A stretch of 64,000 nt of DNA from Symbiodinium natans (GCA_905221605.1 CAJNDS010002213.1:1138934-1202933), one strand, 5' to 3'. Positions 23,101-30,552 are shown, counted from the first letter of the stretch. Notes: generated by a model not told the origin, from the letters alone. A program made the numbers and translations.

Positions 23101-26100
23101 ACATGCACCCATGCAGGTTTGACGCTTCGTGATTAGCGGAGTTTGGGTTGCCGGGAGTGTGCCTCCCCCCCCCCCTCCCCACCCTCACCGCCCCACCCTC
23201 ACAGTCCCCCCCCCCTCCTCCCCCCCCCTACCCCCCCTCCCGCCCCTCCCCCCCCCCCTCCCCCCCCTCCCCCCCCCCCCCTTTCCCTACCCCCCCGCCC
23301 TCCTTCCCCCCCCCCTCCTCCCCCCCCCCCCCCCCCCCTCTCCCCCCCCCCTCCCCCCCCTCCCCCCCACCCCCGCCCCCTTCCACCCCACCCCACCCCC
23401 CCCGCCCTCTCCCCCCCGCCCCCCCCTCCCCCCCCCCCAGCCCCCCCCCCCTCCCCCCCCCCCCTCCCTTCCCCTCCCCCCCCCCTCACCTCCCCCCCCC
23501 CCCACCCCCCCCCCCCCACACCTTGGGAACACCACCCGATGGGTTTAGGACTTGGGGGCATGGGGTGCCTCTAAGACCCGAAGCTCAGAGTTCGGGTGGT
23601 TCTCTGGAACTTATGCGCCCTGAACCCTATGATCTAAGAAATATTCAACATCCCCCTGGCACATACTCCTTACAGTAAATTCAGGTATGGTAAAAACCTT
23701 CCTTAAATTCTCCATTTAGTTAAGGGGTATCGGTTTGGTGTCTGTTGAATTCTTCTTATATATATATATATATATGAACCCCAATCCCGAACTCTTCAAG
23801 AAACCATGCTCTGCCCCTAAACCCCAAACCCCAAACCCCAAACCCCAAACCCTAAACCCTAAACCCTGAACGGCCCTGAGGCCAGAACCGCGAGAAGGAG
23901 AACACCCAGTTTCAGAAGGCGCGAACTGAGCAGCTGAGGTGGAGTTGGGGGCCCTTGGGGCCTGGCCGCGGAATGTTTCTGTGTCTTTGGGGAAGAACAG
24001 GTGGGGGGGGGGGGACAGTGCCTAAACCCTAGCCCTAATCCCTAAACCCTAGCCCGAAACCCTAAACCCTAGCCCTAAACCCTAAACCCCCCTAAGCCGC
24101 AGTCGCGAGGTCATCGAGGAGCAGCGCGAGACGCAGAGGCTCCTCAAGGAGCGCCAGGGTATGTAAAGGCTACACAAAAAGCCTTCCCAAGTTGAGAGCG
24201 CTTAAGGTTTGGGGGGTTTCGGGTTTAGGGTTTGGGGTTTGAGGGTTTGGGGTTTGGGGTTTGGGGTTTGGGGTTTGGGGTTTGGGGTCAGCATCCCGTT
24301 TGCAGAGCGGCCCTTTAGGGTTCAGGGCTTAGGGCTTGTAGGGCTCACAGGGTACGGGTTCTAGTTTGCTCTTTCATACTCAAGGGACCAGGGAATATTC
24401 ACAATCATATTCTAACTGCTGCTCTAAGATGCTCTCAGGGGAATCCCCACCCTGCGCTTCTCGCACAGCCGACAGGAGGCGTTGGAGGTGCTTGGAAAGT
24501 TCTACAACAAGGAGTCGTTGGTCCAAGTCCACGCCGAGGCCCTTTGAGACCCTCAAGCCCACCATTTCCAGACTCTGTTTAAACCTGAAAGACCTGAAAC
24601 CCCTTTGTACCGCTAAACCAAGAACCCCTACCCCCTAAACCCTGACTTTATACAACCCTAAATCCTAAACCCTAAACCCTGATAACCCTAAACCCCTTAA
24701 ACCCTAAGCCCTAAGCCCTAAACCCTGCCTACAGTCAGAGTTTAGGGCTCTTTAGGGTTTGAGGTTTAGAGGTTTCGGGACCTTCGGCCCCCCTACAACC
24801 CTCTTGAGTTCTAAAGTTTAGTCCACCTGCAGCCTGGACACTACCCTAAGCCCTTCAACCCTGAACCCTGAACCCGAAACCCCTAAACCCTAGCCCTAAA
24901 CCCTAAACTGTAAACCCTGTACATCCCAACTCCTCAGCCACTTCAAGCCCCCCAAAGCCTCCTCAAAGAAGGCCCCGTGAAAGGGCCTCGAAAGGAGGCA
25001 CCGAAATTGGGCGACCGTCAAGCAGTTTAGGGTTTAGGGTTTAGGGTTTAGGGCTTGGGGAGCTAAACTTAAGTTACAACAACAAAGAGGCCATATGGTT
25101 TGGGGCCTTAGAGGCTGAGGGATTTCCATGGTTTAGGGTGTAGGGGGGTCTGCGAGTTTTGAAAAAGCGAGCCCCCAAACCCGAAACCCTAAACCCCCAA
25201 CCCTAAGCCCTAGGCCCTATATAAACCCTAAACCCAATATAACCCTACATAACCCCGAAGCCCTAAGCCATAAGCCCCATATAAACCCCAAACCCCAAAC
25301 CTCAAGGCTGGCCCCGAGACACCGGGTGGCTTCGAGGACTACAAGAGCAACGGCAAGAGCCGCGGGGCGGCGGTTTAGCCGTAGCTTCATGATTTGTAGT
25401 ATGTGCAGAAGTCTTAGTATTCTTTGTGATTTTTCATTATTTGTAGCATGTTCAGAAGTCTTAGTATTCTTTGTGTGTTTTTTGCTTGCTTTCATTGCTT
25501 GAGTTTAGTGCTTACATAATTCAATACAATTTTCTTTGCTATAGTCTAGTTTGCAATAGTTTTGTATTTAAACCTCGTATCTTTCACTCTTTGAACTAAG
25601 CTACTTTAAGCATTGTAATTCGATAGCTGCTTCAATGCTTCTTTGCTTGGTTTTTTCAAAGGTTTATATGTTGCAAACGACTGATACTGTTTATGTGGTT
25701 ATTCAGAGAGCCGCTGATGCTCTACAACATATCCCCAGCTGGTTCCGATGCCCTGCGTGATCGCCAGCAACTCGCGTTAAGGGCCTCGGGCCCAGGGCCG
25801 AGGGTGGGACTCGGCAACGCTGTTCCGCGCCTCGATCTGGGGTTCCCCCAAAAAAGCCCGACCGCCCCTGGTTCCCCCCACCCCCCACAAACCCTCCCCC
25901 TAACACCCCCCCCAAACCCCCCCCCCCCCCCCCCCCCCCCCCAAAACCCCCCCCCCCCGACCCCCACAACCCCCTCCCCCCCCCCCAACAACCCCACCCC
26001 CCAACCACCCCAACCCCCGCCCCCAACCCCCCCCAACCCCCCCCCCCAACCCCCCTCCCCAAAGAAGCCAAGGCTTTGGTGTCATGACGATGCTCCAGAC

Positions 26101-29100
26101 GCTCATCGACGACTCGGCGGCCATGGAGAAGGAGGCCATCCGGGCAGCCCCTTGAGCAGCAGAAATCAGTCTTTGCCTTCCCAAAGGGTTTAGGGTTTAG
26201 GGTTTGGGGTTTCGAGGTTTAGGGTTTAGGGGTTTGGGTTTCGAGGTTTAGTGTTAAAACACCCTTAACCCTAATCTCTAAACCCTAAAGACCCGAAGCC
26301 CCAAACCCTAAACCCCAAGCCCTGCACCCTTAAATACGCGGTCCGCAAGGAGAAGAGCGCACAGACGGCATACGAGGGCTTTGCAGCCGACACCACCGAC
26401 TCGGTTTCCAAGAAGGACAGGGCTGGAGAGGGCTCTTCATCTCGCTGCCAGTGCATGTTTCGAATGCATGGGTCATATTCTGACTAAGTCCGGGTCTAGA
26501 GGAACACTGTAAGGGTAGGGTTTAGGGTTTAGGGTTTGGGGTTTAGGGTTTAGGGTTTAGGGTGTTGGCCTTTTAGGGTTTTAGGGCTTTAGGTATAGAG
26601 CCTAGTTTCTGGCTCTTGGGGTGCGCAGCTTGACTGTGTGAACCGCTTTTTGGTTCATATCCGACTTCACAAGCTTCACCGGGCTCCTGCTGGTTTAGGG
26701 TTTAGGGCTAGGGTTTAGGGTTTAGGTTTTTAGGGTTTAGGGTTTAGGATATAGGGCCCTCGTGCAATCTCCCCTACGCACTGCACATGCAACGCTACTA
26801 TAGGGGTCGGAAAAATGGTCTCAACTACCCCCTAAACCCTAAACCCTCAACCCTACTCAACCCTAAACCCGAAGCCCAAAGCCCTAAACCCTGAACCCTA
26901 AACCCTAAACCCTAAACTGGCCAAGGAGGCTGCCATTGCCAGCAAGAAGGCTGAGAAGGCACGGAATCTTTCCAAGAACGGGCATTAGAGGTTTGTATTG
27001 TCACGTTCCCCCTTGTACTACCAGTCCTTAATTTGGGATTATAAGTGGGATACTATAGTCCCCATGAAGGACTGTTAGTATAGGGGGCAACATCCCAAGG
27101 TTTATGGCTTTTGATGAAAGGAAGCCCCTGGGGCGCTGCTCAGTTGCTGTTCTTCCTCCTTCCCTCTCCGCTTTAAAGTGCAAAGCATGAAATAAACCCA
27201 AACCCTAAACCCTAAACCCCAAACCCCAAACCCCAAACCCCAAACCCTAAACCCTAAACCCTAAACCCTAAACCCTAGACCCTAGACCCTAAACCCTAAA
27301 CCCTAAACCCTAAACCCTAGACCAACCTACATCCCCACTCCCGGAAGCCTGGGCTGCCTCGCGAGGCGAAGCTGACGAAGACCCTCAGCCAGACCCGGAA
27401 GGCTCCTAGGGGCATGCAGGGTCTGAATAGGGCTTTTACAGGGCGTTTAATAGGGAATAGGGTTTGGTAGGGCTGTTTAGGGTTTTTTGTTGGCTTATTA
27501 GGGTTTTTTGGGGGGCTTCTACAGGGCTTAGGGTTTAGCATAGGGTTTTAAAGAGGTTTAGCAGGGTTTAGTAGGTTTTTAAATAGGGCTTATTGGGGTT
27601 CTAGAGGGCTTTTCGGAAGGCTCATAAGGGCTGATATTAGGGTTTTATTAGGGCTTTTTAGAGGGCCTTTATGGTTTTTTTTAGCACTATTTCCGGGGTT
27701 TTTGTAGCGTTTTAGTAGGTGTTAGTAGGTTTGAATAGGTTTAGTAGGGTCTTATCGGGATTCATCGGGCTTGATCGGGCTTGATGGGGTTAAGGCTCCT
27801 AAATGGTCCCACAACAACAGGCCCCAATTTGGAGTAAACCCTACTCCCACACCCCAAGCTTTCCGCCCAAGAGCCTAAGCCCCACACCCCCAAGACTGTA
27901 CTCCGCAAACCTGAACCCCAAATCCAAGAAAGTTTAGGGCTTAGGGTTCAGGGTTCAGGGTTTAGGGTTTAGGGTTTAGGGTTTCGGGTTTAGGGTTTAG
28001 GGCCACCAAGCCCTCAAAGGCCCGGAAGGGGGCCGAGAAATCCCTGGACAGCCTCGTGCAGACGAGCCTTGGGCGAGATCGTTCTCCTTCAGTCTGAGGG
28101 GTTTCGGTGTAGAGGGTTTAGGGTTTAGGGTTTAGGGTTTAGGGTTTAGGGTTTGGGGTTTCAGGGTCTCGGGTTTGGGGTTTAGGCTTTCAGGGTTTTT
28201 TTTGGTTTAGGGTTTCATGGCTTCAGGGTTTGGGGCTTAGGGTTTCAGGGTTTGGGGTTTGGGATTTCAGGGTTTAGGGTGTCAGGGTGTCAGGGTTTAG
28301 GGTTTGGGGTTTGGGGTTTAGGGTTTGGGGAGGTTTAGGGTTGTAGCGTTTTCGGGTTTTGGGGTTTAGGGTTTATGAACTCCCTGGGCCCGAAGCCCTG
28401 GAGCCTGAAGCCTTCTGCCCTCGGCCCTGAAGCCAGAGGCGTTCAGGAAGTTCGTGGGTTTCTTCGTGTCTTGAGGGCTTGCTGCCTTAAACCCCGAAAC
28501 CCTAAACCTCCAAGGTAGGGCTTGTGGGATGGGGTTCAAGGAACCCTAGAAGGTAATGTAGGGGTTATGGGGTCGGCCTGGAGCCAAAACAAGGTTTCGA
28601 GCTTAGGCCTCCAGCTTCTAACCCCCAAGGCCTAGTGCCGTCGGTTTTAGGGTTTAGGGTTTAGGAGGTTTAGGGGGTTTCGGGGATTTAGGGGGTTTAG
28701 GGGGTTTCGGGGGTTTAGGGGGTTTCGGGGTTTCGGGGTTTCGGGTGTATAGGGTCTACAGGCAGGCCCTTGGGATATATGATGTGTTATCAGCCCTGTT
28801 CTCTAATGGGCTTGAGAGGGTCATCTTCTGCATTATTTCAGAAGATTTAAAGGAGGCTAGGTTGCCTATCAGAGAACTCCCCAAAACCCTAAACCCTAAA
28901 CCCTAAACCCTAAACCCTGCTTCGTTCCCTTTCCAGGAAGTCCGATCTCCACGAGAGCTGCGACTTCCTCCTCGAGAATTTCGACGCCCGCCAGGCAGCG
29001 CGCGAGGACGAGATGGACTCGGTCGCCCAGCTGCGTTTCGGGCTTTCTAGGTTCAGGGTTTAGGGTTTAGGGTTTAGGGTTTAGGGTTTAGGGTTTAGGG

Positions 29101-29691
29101 TTTAGGGTTCAAAGAACCCGATGCTTAGAATTTATATCTTGAGTCTTTTGGACATCCCCGCCACCGAACGCCTACTGTTTCATACTATGAGGGGCTCCCG
29201 AGCGACTACAGTCACGCCTCATTTGGAGGGGGCTTCTCTTCTCTAGTCAGCACATGTGCAGATCCTCCTCCCCACCGACCTCCTGACAAACGAACCTCAA
29301 GCGCCCCTAAACTATGTAACCTGAAACCCTGAACCCTAAACCCTCAACGCTAAGCCCTAAACCCTCAACCCTAGACCCTAAACCCTGAACATCGGTCGAC
29401 CCTAAACCCTAAGCCCTCAACATCCCTCGACCCTAAGCCCTCACCCCTAAACCCTCAACATCCATCGACCCTAAGCCCTCACCTCGAAACCCTCAACATC
29501 CGCCGACCCTAAACCCCAAACCCTAAACCCCAAACCCTGAACCCTCAACCCTAAACCCCGAACCCTAAACCCTAAACCCTAAACCCTAAACCCTAAACCC
29601 TAAACCCTAAACCCTAAACCCTAAACCCAAGGTGAAGAAGGCCAAGGCCATCCTCTCTGGGGCCACCTTCGCCGAGATCCAGCTTGACTGA
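11073..29691 (+). CDS. long coiled-coil protein of a dinoflagellate family, about 28 mini-exons
   Basis: Assembled by eye from ordered + strand exons. From 11862 to the stop it gives about 1.5 kb of coding sequence (about 500 residues). Landmarks in order: LTQLEADEA, SYEELAAAKTAEIKAG, EIKDTEGIFGSDL, CAEMDAQWDERQKTR, AISKAIEILDADE, AHANFEKSFATSFLQ, KDPRMAALA, KLDKFVKVKKAMDDM, KEQEDEVKQKDFC, EEFRENKLKTEDKTR, EVAEMQKQL, EALEVLGKFYNKESLVQ, GPETPGGFEDY, GVMTMLQTLIDD, AQTAYEGFAADT, SDLHESCDFLLENFDARQ, KKAKAILSGATF, stop. These match, in the same order, a Lys/Glu-rich coiled-coil family I remember as common in dinoflagellates; its function is unknown to me. Most exons join in phase only if GC or GA donors are accepted alongside GT. 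The V-W junction and the end of exon Y are unresolved, and the 5' end is uncertain. Confidence 0.85.
11862..11928 (+). CDS. coiled-coil gene exon B
   Basis: AG|G acceptor. Reads QRGDGVDGVVGVLTGLKEHS then QQ and ends in phase 0 at GTAGGG. CCCTAAA array upstream (11738-11819), TTTAGGG array beginning inside the donor. Confidence 0.75.
11929..12938 (+). other. intron B-C with telomere-like arrays
   Basis: Starts with TTTAGGG repeats (11931-12008) and ends with CCCTAAA repeats (12883-12930). The middle is unique or degenerate and contains the TTTAGGGGG array. No independent gene seen. Confidence 0.7.
12629..12826 (+). repeat. TTTAGGGGG nonamer array
   Basis: About 21 tandem copies of a 9-base telomere-like variant with five G, almost pure. 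The unit length makes frames such as (FRG)n and (NPL)n open on both strands; these are not genes. Confidence 0.95.
12939..12995 (+). CDS. coiled-coil gene exon C
   Basis: TAG|G acceptor, 19 codons in phase 0: DDFSQELTQLEADEAIS then WT, donor GTAGAC. Preceded by CCCTAAA, followed by TTTAGGG. Confidence 0.8.
12996..13799 (+). other. intron C-D
   Basis: TTTAGGG near the 5' end (13046-13087), a perfect CCCTAAA array at 13243-13345, another TTTAGGG block (13488-13556), then degenerate CCCTAAA-like sequence before the acceptor. Confidence 0.7.
13800..13860 (+). CDS. coiled-coil gene exon D
   Basis: AAAAG|G acceptor. Reads VASVKSYEELAAAKTAEIKA plus one base, donor GTACTT (phase 1). EEL.AAK..EI is a signature stretch of the family. 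Confidence 0.9.
14239..14294 (+). CDS. coiled-coil gene exon E
   Basis: Completes the split Gly codon of exon D and reads TTQIEAKKEERASTNEDW. The donor is either GTCGAG after W or a GA donor six bases earlier; both keep phase 0. CCCTAAA before, TTTAGGG after. Confidence 0.75.
14295..14871 (+). other. intron E-F
   Basis: TTTAGGG-type repeats in the first 120 bases, then unique sequence with CCCTTAATAGAAGAGACCC and AAGGTCTTTCATAAGGGTCC stretches that look like eroded element ends. No other gene seen. Confidence 0.5.
14872..14915 (+). CDS. coiled-coil gene exon F
   Basis: Small exon after GTGCAG: ERAIKKRLGKNLDS plus two bases, ending before GC. Its phase 2 end fits exon G exactly (split Arg codon), which is the main support. 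Confidence 0.55.
14916..15635 (+). other. intron F-G
   Basis: Holds CCCTAAA/CCCTGAA (15054-15115), TTTAGGG (15236-15290) and a long CCCTAAA, CCCTTAA, CCCCTAAA series (15433-15610) before the acceptor. Confidence 0.7.
15636..15693 (+). CDS. coiled-coil gene exon G
   Basis: Reads QEIKDTEGIFGSDLSFVGE, then GCTTTAG: a GC donor. An upstream GT is possible, but the GC choice restores the family spacing between F and the Cys of exon H. Confidence 0.8.
15694..16263 (+). other. intron G-H
   Basis: TTTAGGG at the 5' end (15713-15755), a T11/G10 homopolymer block (about 15861-15887), CCCTGAA-like repeats at 16028-16110, then T-rich sequence to the CAG acceptor. Confidence 0.65.
16264..16326 (+). CDS. 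coiled-coil gene exon H
   Basis: 21 codons in phase 0 containing KKQCAEMDAQWDERQKTRGE, donor GAG|GTAACT. This is the most recognisable block of the family (C..M.A.W..R.KTR.E). Confidence 0.93.
16327..16972 (+). other. intron H-I
   Basis: TTTAGGG/TTTGGGG-type sequence at the 5' side (16375-16500), CCCTAAA and CCCCTAAA runs at 16640-16765 and 16870-16940. No other gene seen. Confidence 0.65.
16973..17020 (+). CDS. coiled-coil gene exon I
   Basis: 16 codons, ESQAISKAIEILDADE, between CCCCAG|G and GAG|GTGCCT. CCCTAAA immediately before, TTTAGGG immediately after. Confidence 0.93.
17021..17842 (+). other. intron I-J
   Basis: TTTAGGG (17037-17105), further TTTAGGG/TTCAGGG (17309-17400), then CCCTAAA (17684-17805). 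The + frame at 17492-17731 is composed partly of repeat and has no splice support. Confidence 0.65.
17843..17887 (+). CDS. coiled-coil gene exon J
   Basis: 15 codons, AHANFEKSFATSFLQ, then CAG|GC donor. It continues the AISKAIEILDADE block of exon I as family members do. TTTAGGG follows from 17912. Confidence 0.9.
17888..18324 (+). other. intron J-L
   Basis: Mostly TTTAGGG-type repeats (17912-18090), some turned TCTAGGG or TTTAGGGGG. Near the acceptor only short CCCTAAA-like fragments. Confidence 0.65.
18325..18363 (+). CDS. coiled-coil gene exon L
   Basis: 13 codons, ESAVNDRASRAAE, between AGAG|G and GAG|GC. Phase 0 on both sides and composition fit the join to VLAAAGRK of exon K. Confidence 0.7.
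18364..18945 (+). other. intron L-K with inverted-repeat element
   Basis: TTTAGGG at 18426-18470; an imperfect hairpin at about 18477-18556 (TTTCCCCCTTAAATAACC versus TTATCGGGGGAAC); TTTAGGG again right before the acceptor, which is an exception to the usual orientation. Confidence 0.55.
18946..18999 (+). CDS. coiled-coil gene exon K
   Basis: 18 codons, VLAAAGRKDPRMAALATQ, with CAG|GC donor. The family has ...NPRLAALA... here. A GT ten bases downstream would break the join to exon M. Confidence 0.9.
19000..20832 (+). other. large intron K-M
   Basis: 1.8 kb. CCCTAAA runs at 19042-19275, unique sequence at 19380-19830 with an imperfect inverted repeat around ACTATAGGGG/CCCCTATA (19740-19826), an inverted-repeat element at 20579-20686, and CCCTAAA at 20724-20780 before the acceptor. 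Short frames at 19460-19651 and 20105-20351 lack support. Confidence 0.6.
20579..20686. mobile_element. MITE-like element, family 1, copy 1
   Basis: Ends TTGGGATGTTCCTCCTTATA and TAAGGGGGAACATCCCAA are inverted repeats extending about 26 bases. The internal AGGGATTGTAATGGGG is shared with copies at 27003 and 38949. About 108 bp, no coding capacity. Confidence 0.75.
20833..20882 (+). CDS. coiled-coil gene exon M
   Basis: MKLDKFVKVKKAMDDM plus two bases, donor GTGCCT (phase 2). The Val codon is completed by exon N, giving the family spacing DDMV-x-A-L-Q-K-E-Q. Confidence 0.93.
21168..21217 (+). CDS. coiled-coil gene exon N
   Basis: FALQKEQEDEVKQKDF plus the first base of a Cys codon, then a GC donor. 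Joined to exon O it restores DFCVEEF, the family consensus, so the unusual donor is well supported. Confidence 0.9.
21218..22040 (+). other. intron N-O, mostly unique
   Basis: One short TTTAGGG run at the 5' end (21238-21266). The rest is unique; reverse-strand frames at 21427-22020 overlap one another and have no recognisable domain. Confidence 0.5.
22041..22114 (+). CDS. coiled-coil gene exon O
   Basis: VEEFRENKLKTEDKTRLKDT then LVAK, followed by GACCGG: a GA donor. Ending at AAG keeps the conserved LVAK and phase 0 into exon P. Confidence 0.88.
22397..22447 (+). CDS. coiled-coil gene exon P
   Basis: 17 codons, ENAIDIETPKTEQETSD, between CAG|G and GTTCGC. Phase 0 at both ends. Confidence 0.75.
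22684..22743 (+). CDS. coiled-coil gene exon Q
   Basis: 20 codons, ETYEGEVAEMQKQLLLAGRR, donor GTTGAA. EVAEMQ.QL is highly characteristic of the family. CCCTAAA before, TTTAGGG after. Confidence 0.9.
22744..23885 (+). other. intron Q-R with AT tract and long poly-C tract
   Basis: TTTAGGG at 22777-22805; a 32-bp direct duplication (TCTGACCCATATAAACACAC...) at 22913-22976; TATA repeats; the C-rich tract at 23163-23518; a second TATA run (23757-23775); CCCCAAA/CCCTAAA repeats (23815-23868) before the acceptor. Confidence 0.75.
23163..23518 (+). repeat. long C-rich (CCCCTCC) low-complexity tract
   Basis: About 350 bases almost entirely C with scattered T and A. Three polyproline frames forward and poly-Gly frames in reverse are artefacts of composition. 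It could form i-motif/G-quadruplex structures, and its exact length may be unreliable in an assembly. Confidence 0.95.
23886..23938 (+). CDS. coiled-coil gene exon R
   Basis: NREKENTQFQKARTEQL plus two bases, donor GTGGAG (phase 2), completed by T of exon S to give Ser. Matches the family stretch DRE.EN.EFQ. Confidence 0.9.
24103..24148 (+). CDS. coiled-coil gene exon S
   Basis: REVIEEQRETQRLLK ending at AAG|GAGCGC, a GA donor. A GT ten bases later gives the wrong phase; the GA choice yields TQRLLKEALEVLGKFY, the family alignment. Confidence 0.9.
24149..24475 (+). other. intron S-T
   Basis: TTTAGGG/TTTGGGG octamer-like run at 24220-24290, then unique sequence to GACAG|G. Confidence 0.65.
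24476..24526 (+). CDS. coiled-coil gene exon T
   Basis: 17 codons, EALEVLGKFYNKESLVQ, donor GTCCAC. One of the best-conserved blocks of the family. Confidence 0.93.
24527..24947 (+). other. intron T-U
   Basis: CCCTAAA-like repeats (24630-24730), a short TTTAGGG patch, then CCCTGAA/CCCTAAA (24855-24920) before the acceptor. No other gene seen. Confidence 0.6.
24948..24971 (+). CDS. coiled-coil gene exon U (24 nt)
   Basis: Micro-exon PPKASSKK between CAAG and AAG|GC. It fits the Pro/Lys linker between the FYNKESLVQ and GPETPGGF blocks and keeps phase 0. Family variation is high here, so support is moderate. Confidence 0.55.
24972..25306 (+). other. intron U-V
   Basis: TTTAGGG at 25025-25055, CCCTAAA/CCCTATATAAA-type repeats at 25175-25300. 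Confidence 0.6.
25307..25372 (+). CDS. coiled-coil gene exon V
   Basis: AGPETPGGFEDYKSNGKS then RGAA before GTTTAG. The GPxxPxGFxxY motif is diagnostic for the family. Phase to exon W does not match with this GT; a GC donor 14 or so bases earlier would fix it, so the 3' edge is uncertain. Confidence 0.85.
25373..26072 (+). other. intron V-W with tandem duplication and C-tract
   Basis: AT-rich 5' half with a 47-bp-period duplication at 25394-25475 (CAGAAGTCTTAGTATTCTTT twice). The last 200 bases (25860-26060) are C-rich and end 12 bases before the acceptor, an extreme polypyrimidine tract. Proline-rich frames here are artefacts. Confidence 0.7.
26073..26143 (+). CDS. coiled-coil gene exon W
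   Basis: FGVMTMLQTLIDDSAAMEKE then AIR, donor CGG|GC. Matches the family's GVMGMMQ.II.DA..ME.EA block. Confidence 0.93.
26350..26415 (+). CDS. coiled-coil gene exon X
   Basis: EKSAQTAYEGFAADTTDSVS then KK, ending AAG|GACAGG (GA donor). Matches EDAQ.AYE.F..DT..SI of the family. Confidence 0.9.
26416..26925 (+). other. intron X-Y
   Basis: TTTAGGG at 26516-26565 and 26695-26750, CCCTAAA-type at 26828-26915, leaving an intron with opposed repeats at its ends. Confidence 0.65.
26926..26976 (+). CDS. coiled-coil gene exon Y
   Basis: EAAIASKKAEKARNLSK. The reading continues the Lys/Glu/Ala heptads of exon X. No GT, GC or GA follows directly (AACGGGC); a GC donor five bases later changes phase, so the 3' edge is open. 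Confidence 0.75.
26977..27365 (+). other. intron Y-Z
   Basis: Carries inverted-repeat element copy 2 (27003-27098) and a CCCTAAA/CCCCAAA array (27195-27320). Confidence 0.65.
27003..27098. mobile_element. MITE-like element, family 1, copy 2
   Basis: Inverted ends CACGTTCCCCCTTGTACTA and TAGTATAGGGGGCAACATCC, internal GGGATTATAA..GGGATACTA shared with the other copies. It lies inside an intron of the coiled-coil gene. Confidence 0.7.
27366..27401 (+). CDS. coiled-coil gene exon Z
   Basis: 12 codons, AKLTKTLSQTRK, between GCGAG|G and AAG|GC. Composition and phase 0 fit; sequence match to the family is weak. Confidence 0.55.
27402..28019 (+). other. intron Z-AA
   Basis: Degenerate TTTAGGG/TTTAGTAGGG sequence over 27430-27790, unique middle, TTTAGGG array 27933-28000 directly before the acceptor. 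AG|G sites are numerous here because each TTTAGGG contains one. Confidence 0.55.
28020..28060 (+). CDS. coiled-coil gene exon AA
   Basis: ARKGAEKSLDSLV plus two bases, then a GA donor (GACGAG) that gives the phase 2 needed by exon BB. An acceptor nine bases downstream is also possible. Confidence 0.6.
28061..28936 (+). other. intron AA-BB
   Basis: TTTAGGG with TTTCAGGG/TTTGGGG variants (28114-28370), TTTAGGGGG/TTTCGGGGG nonamers (28645-28745), an element of the GGCCCTTGGGA family at 28764-28855, and CCCTAAA (28888-28918) before the acceptor. Confidence 0.65.
28937..29021 (+). CDS. coiled-coil gene exon BB
   Basis: KSDLHESCDFLLENFDARQ then AAREDEMDS, donor GTCGCC. LH.SCDF...NF..RQ.AR.EE is a strong signature. 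Stopping at this GT gives REDEMDS-VKKAKAILSG, the exact family spacing. Confidence 0.95.
29022..29631 (+). other. intron BB-CC
   Basis: TTTAGGG at 29055-29108; unique; four copies of a ~44-bp unit with CCCTCAACATCC..CGACCCTAA (29335-29510); CCCTAAA array 29550-29627 up to the acceptor. Confidence 0.75.
29632..29691 (+). CDS. coiled-coil gene terminal exon CC
   Basis: VKKAKAILSGATFAEIQLD followed by TGA (29689-29691). KAILSGA.F is the usual C-terminus of the family, so this is taken as the true end. No AATAAA-type signal is evident. Confidence 0.95.
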   Translation: MKKAKAILSGATFAEIQLD

Positions 29692-30270
29692 GAGCCCCCA
29701 GTAGAATAAGGGGTTGGGGTTTAGGGTTTAGGGTTTAGGGTGTTTTAGGGTTTAGGGTTTAGGGTTTGGGGTTTAGGTTTCGTGCAGGTAGCGAACACGG
29801 CATTGCACGGCCTGTGTAGCTTTGGGCCAGCAAAGCTTCTCAGAGGCTTGAGAGGGGCGCGGCGCGACCCAGTGGAAAAAGCGTAGACCCTAAACCCTAA
29901 ACCCGCTACCCTAAACCCTAAACCTTAATCCATAAACCCTAACCTCAAGCCCACCCTGATAGCCCAAACCCTACAAGCACCTTGGAAATCATGAACATGA
30001 TGGGCCCTGCTTTGGGACCTCTACCCCAAAAGCCCATACCCTCAGCCCTACACCCTAAATCCTCAACCCTCAACAGGCCCTAAACCCTAAGCCCCTAAAT
30101 CCTGAACCCTAAGCCCCTAAACCCGAAACCCGAAACCCGGAACCCTAGACCCTAACCCCTAAACCCTAAGCCCATTCCGTTATGGTACCTATGCAATTAT
30201 TCTATCATAACCCCCCAGACTCTCTAAACCCTAAACCCGAAACCCGAAGCCCTAAACCCTAAACCCGAAT
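29692..30270. other. 3' flank, telomere-like repeats
   Basis: TTTAGGG at 29718-29772, then degenerate CCCTAAA/CCCGAAA sequence (29880-30265). No gene seen. Confidence 0.6.
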
Positions 30271-30552
30271 AAGGTTGAATTTCAGATTCAATAAAAATTA
30301 AATTCGAATTTCAGACCTGCTTCAGCGGCCATCCATCTGCCCGTCGAGGGGGTTTAAATTCGAATTTAATCCTCCAATGGCTTCTGAATTTAATTCGAAT
30401 TTAAGCCCCTGCGAGGACCAGGGCTCCGTGTTGAGTGGGTTACATTTGAATTTAATCCTTATCGTGAAGACTTGGCTTTAAATTCGAATTTAAGCCCTGC
30501 CAGGCAGGTTTAATTCTGTATTTGAATTTAATTCTCTTTCGGAATTATGGAT

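Noticed and set aside
23129-23678. Proline-rich and glycine-rich ORFs.
   Set aside because: Artefacts of a nearly pure C tract, open in all frames.
25693-26193. 166-codon ORF and its reverse-strand partners.
   Set aside because: Mostly poly-C intron sequence; only 26073-26143 is an exon, and it reads in a different frame.
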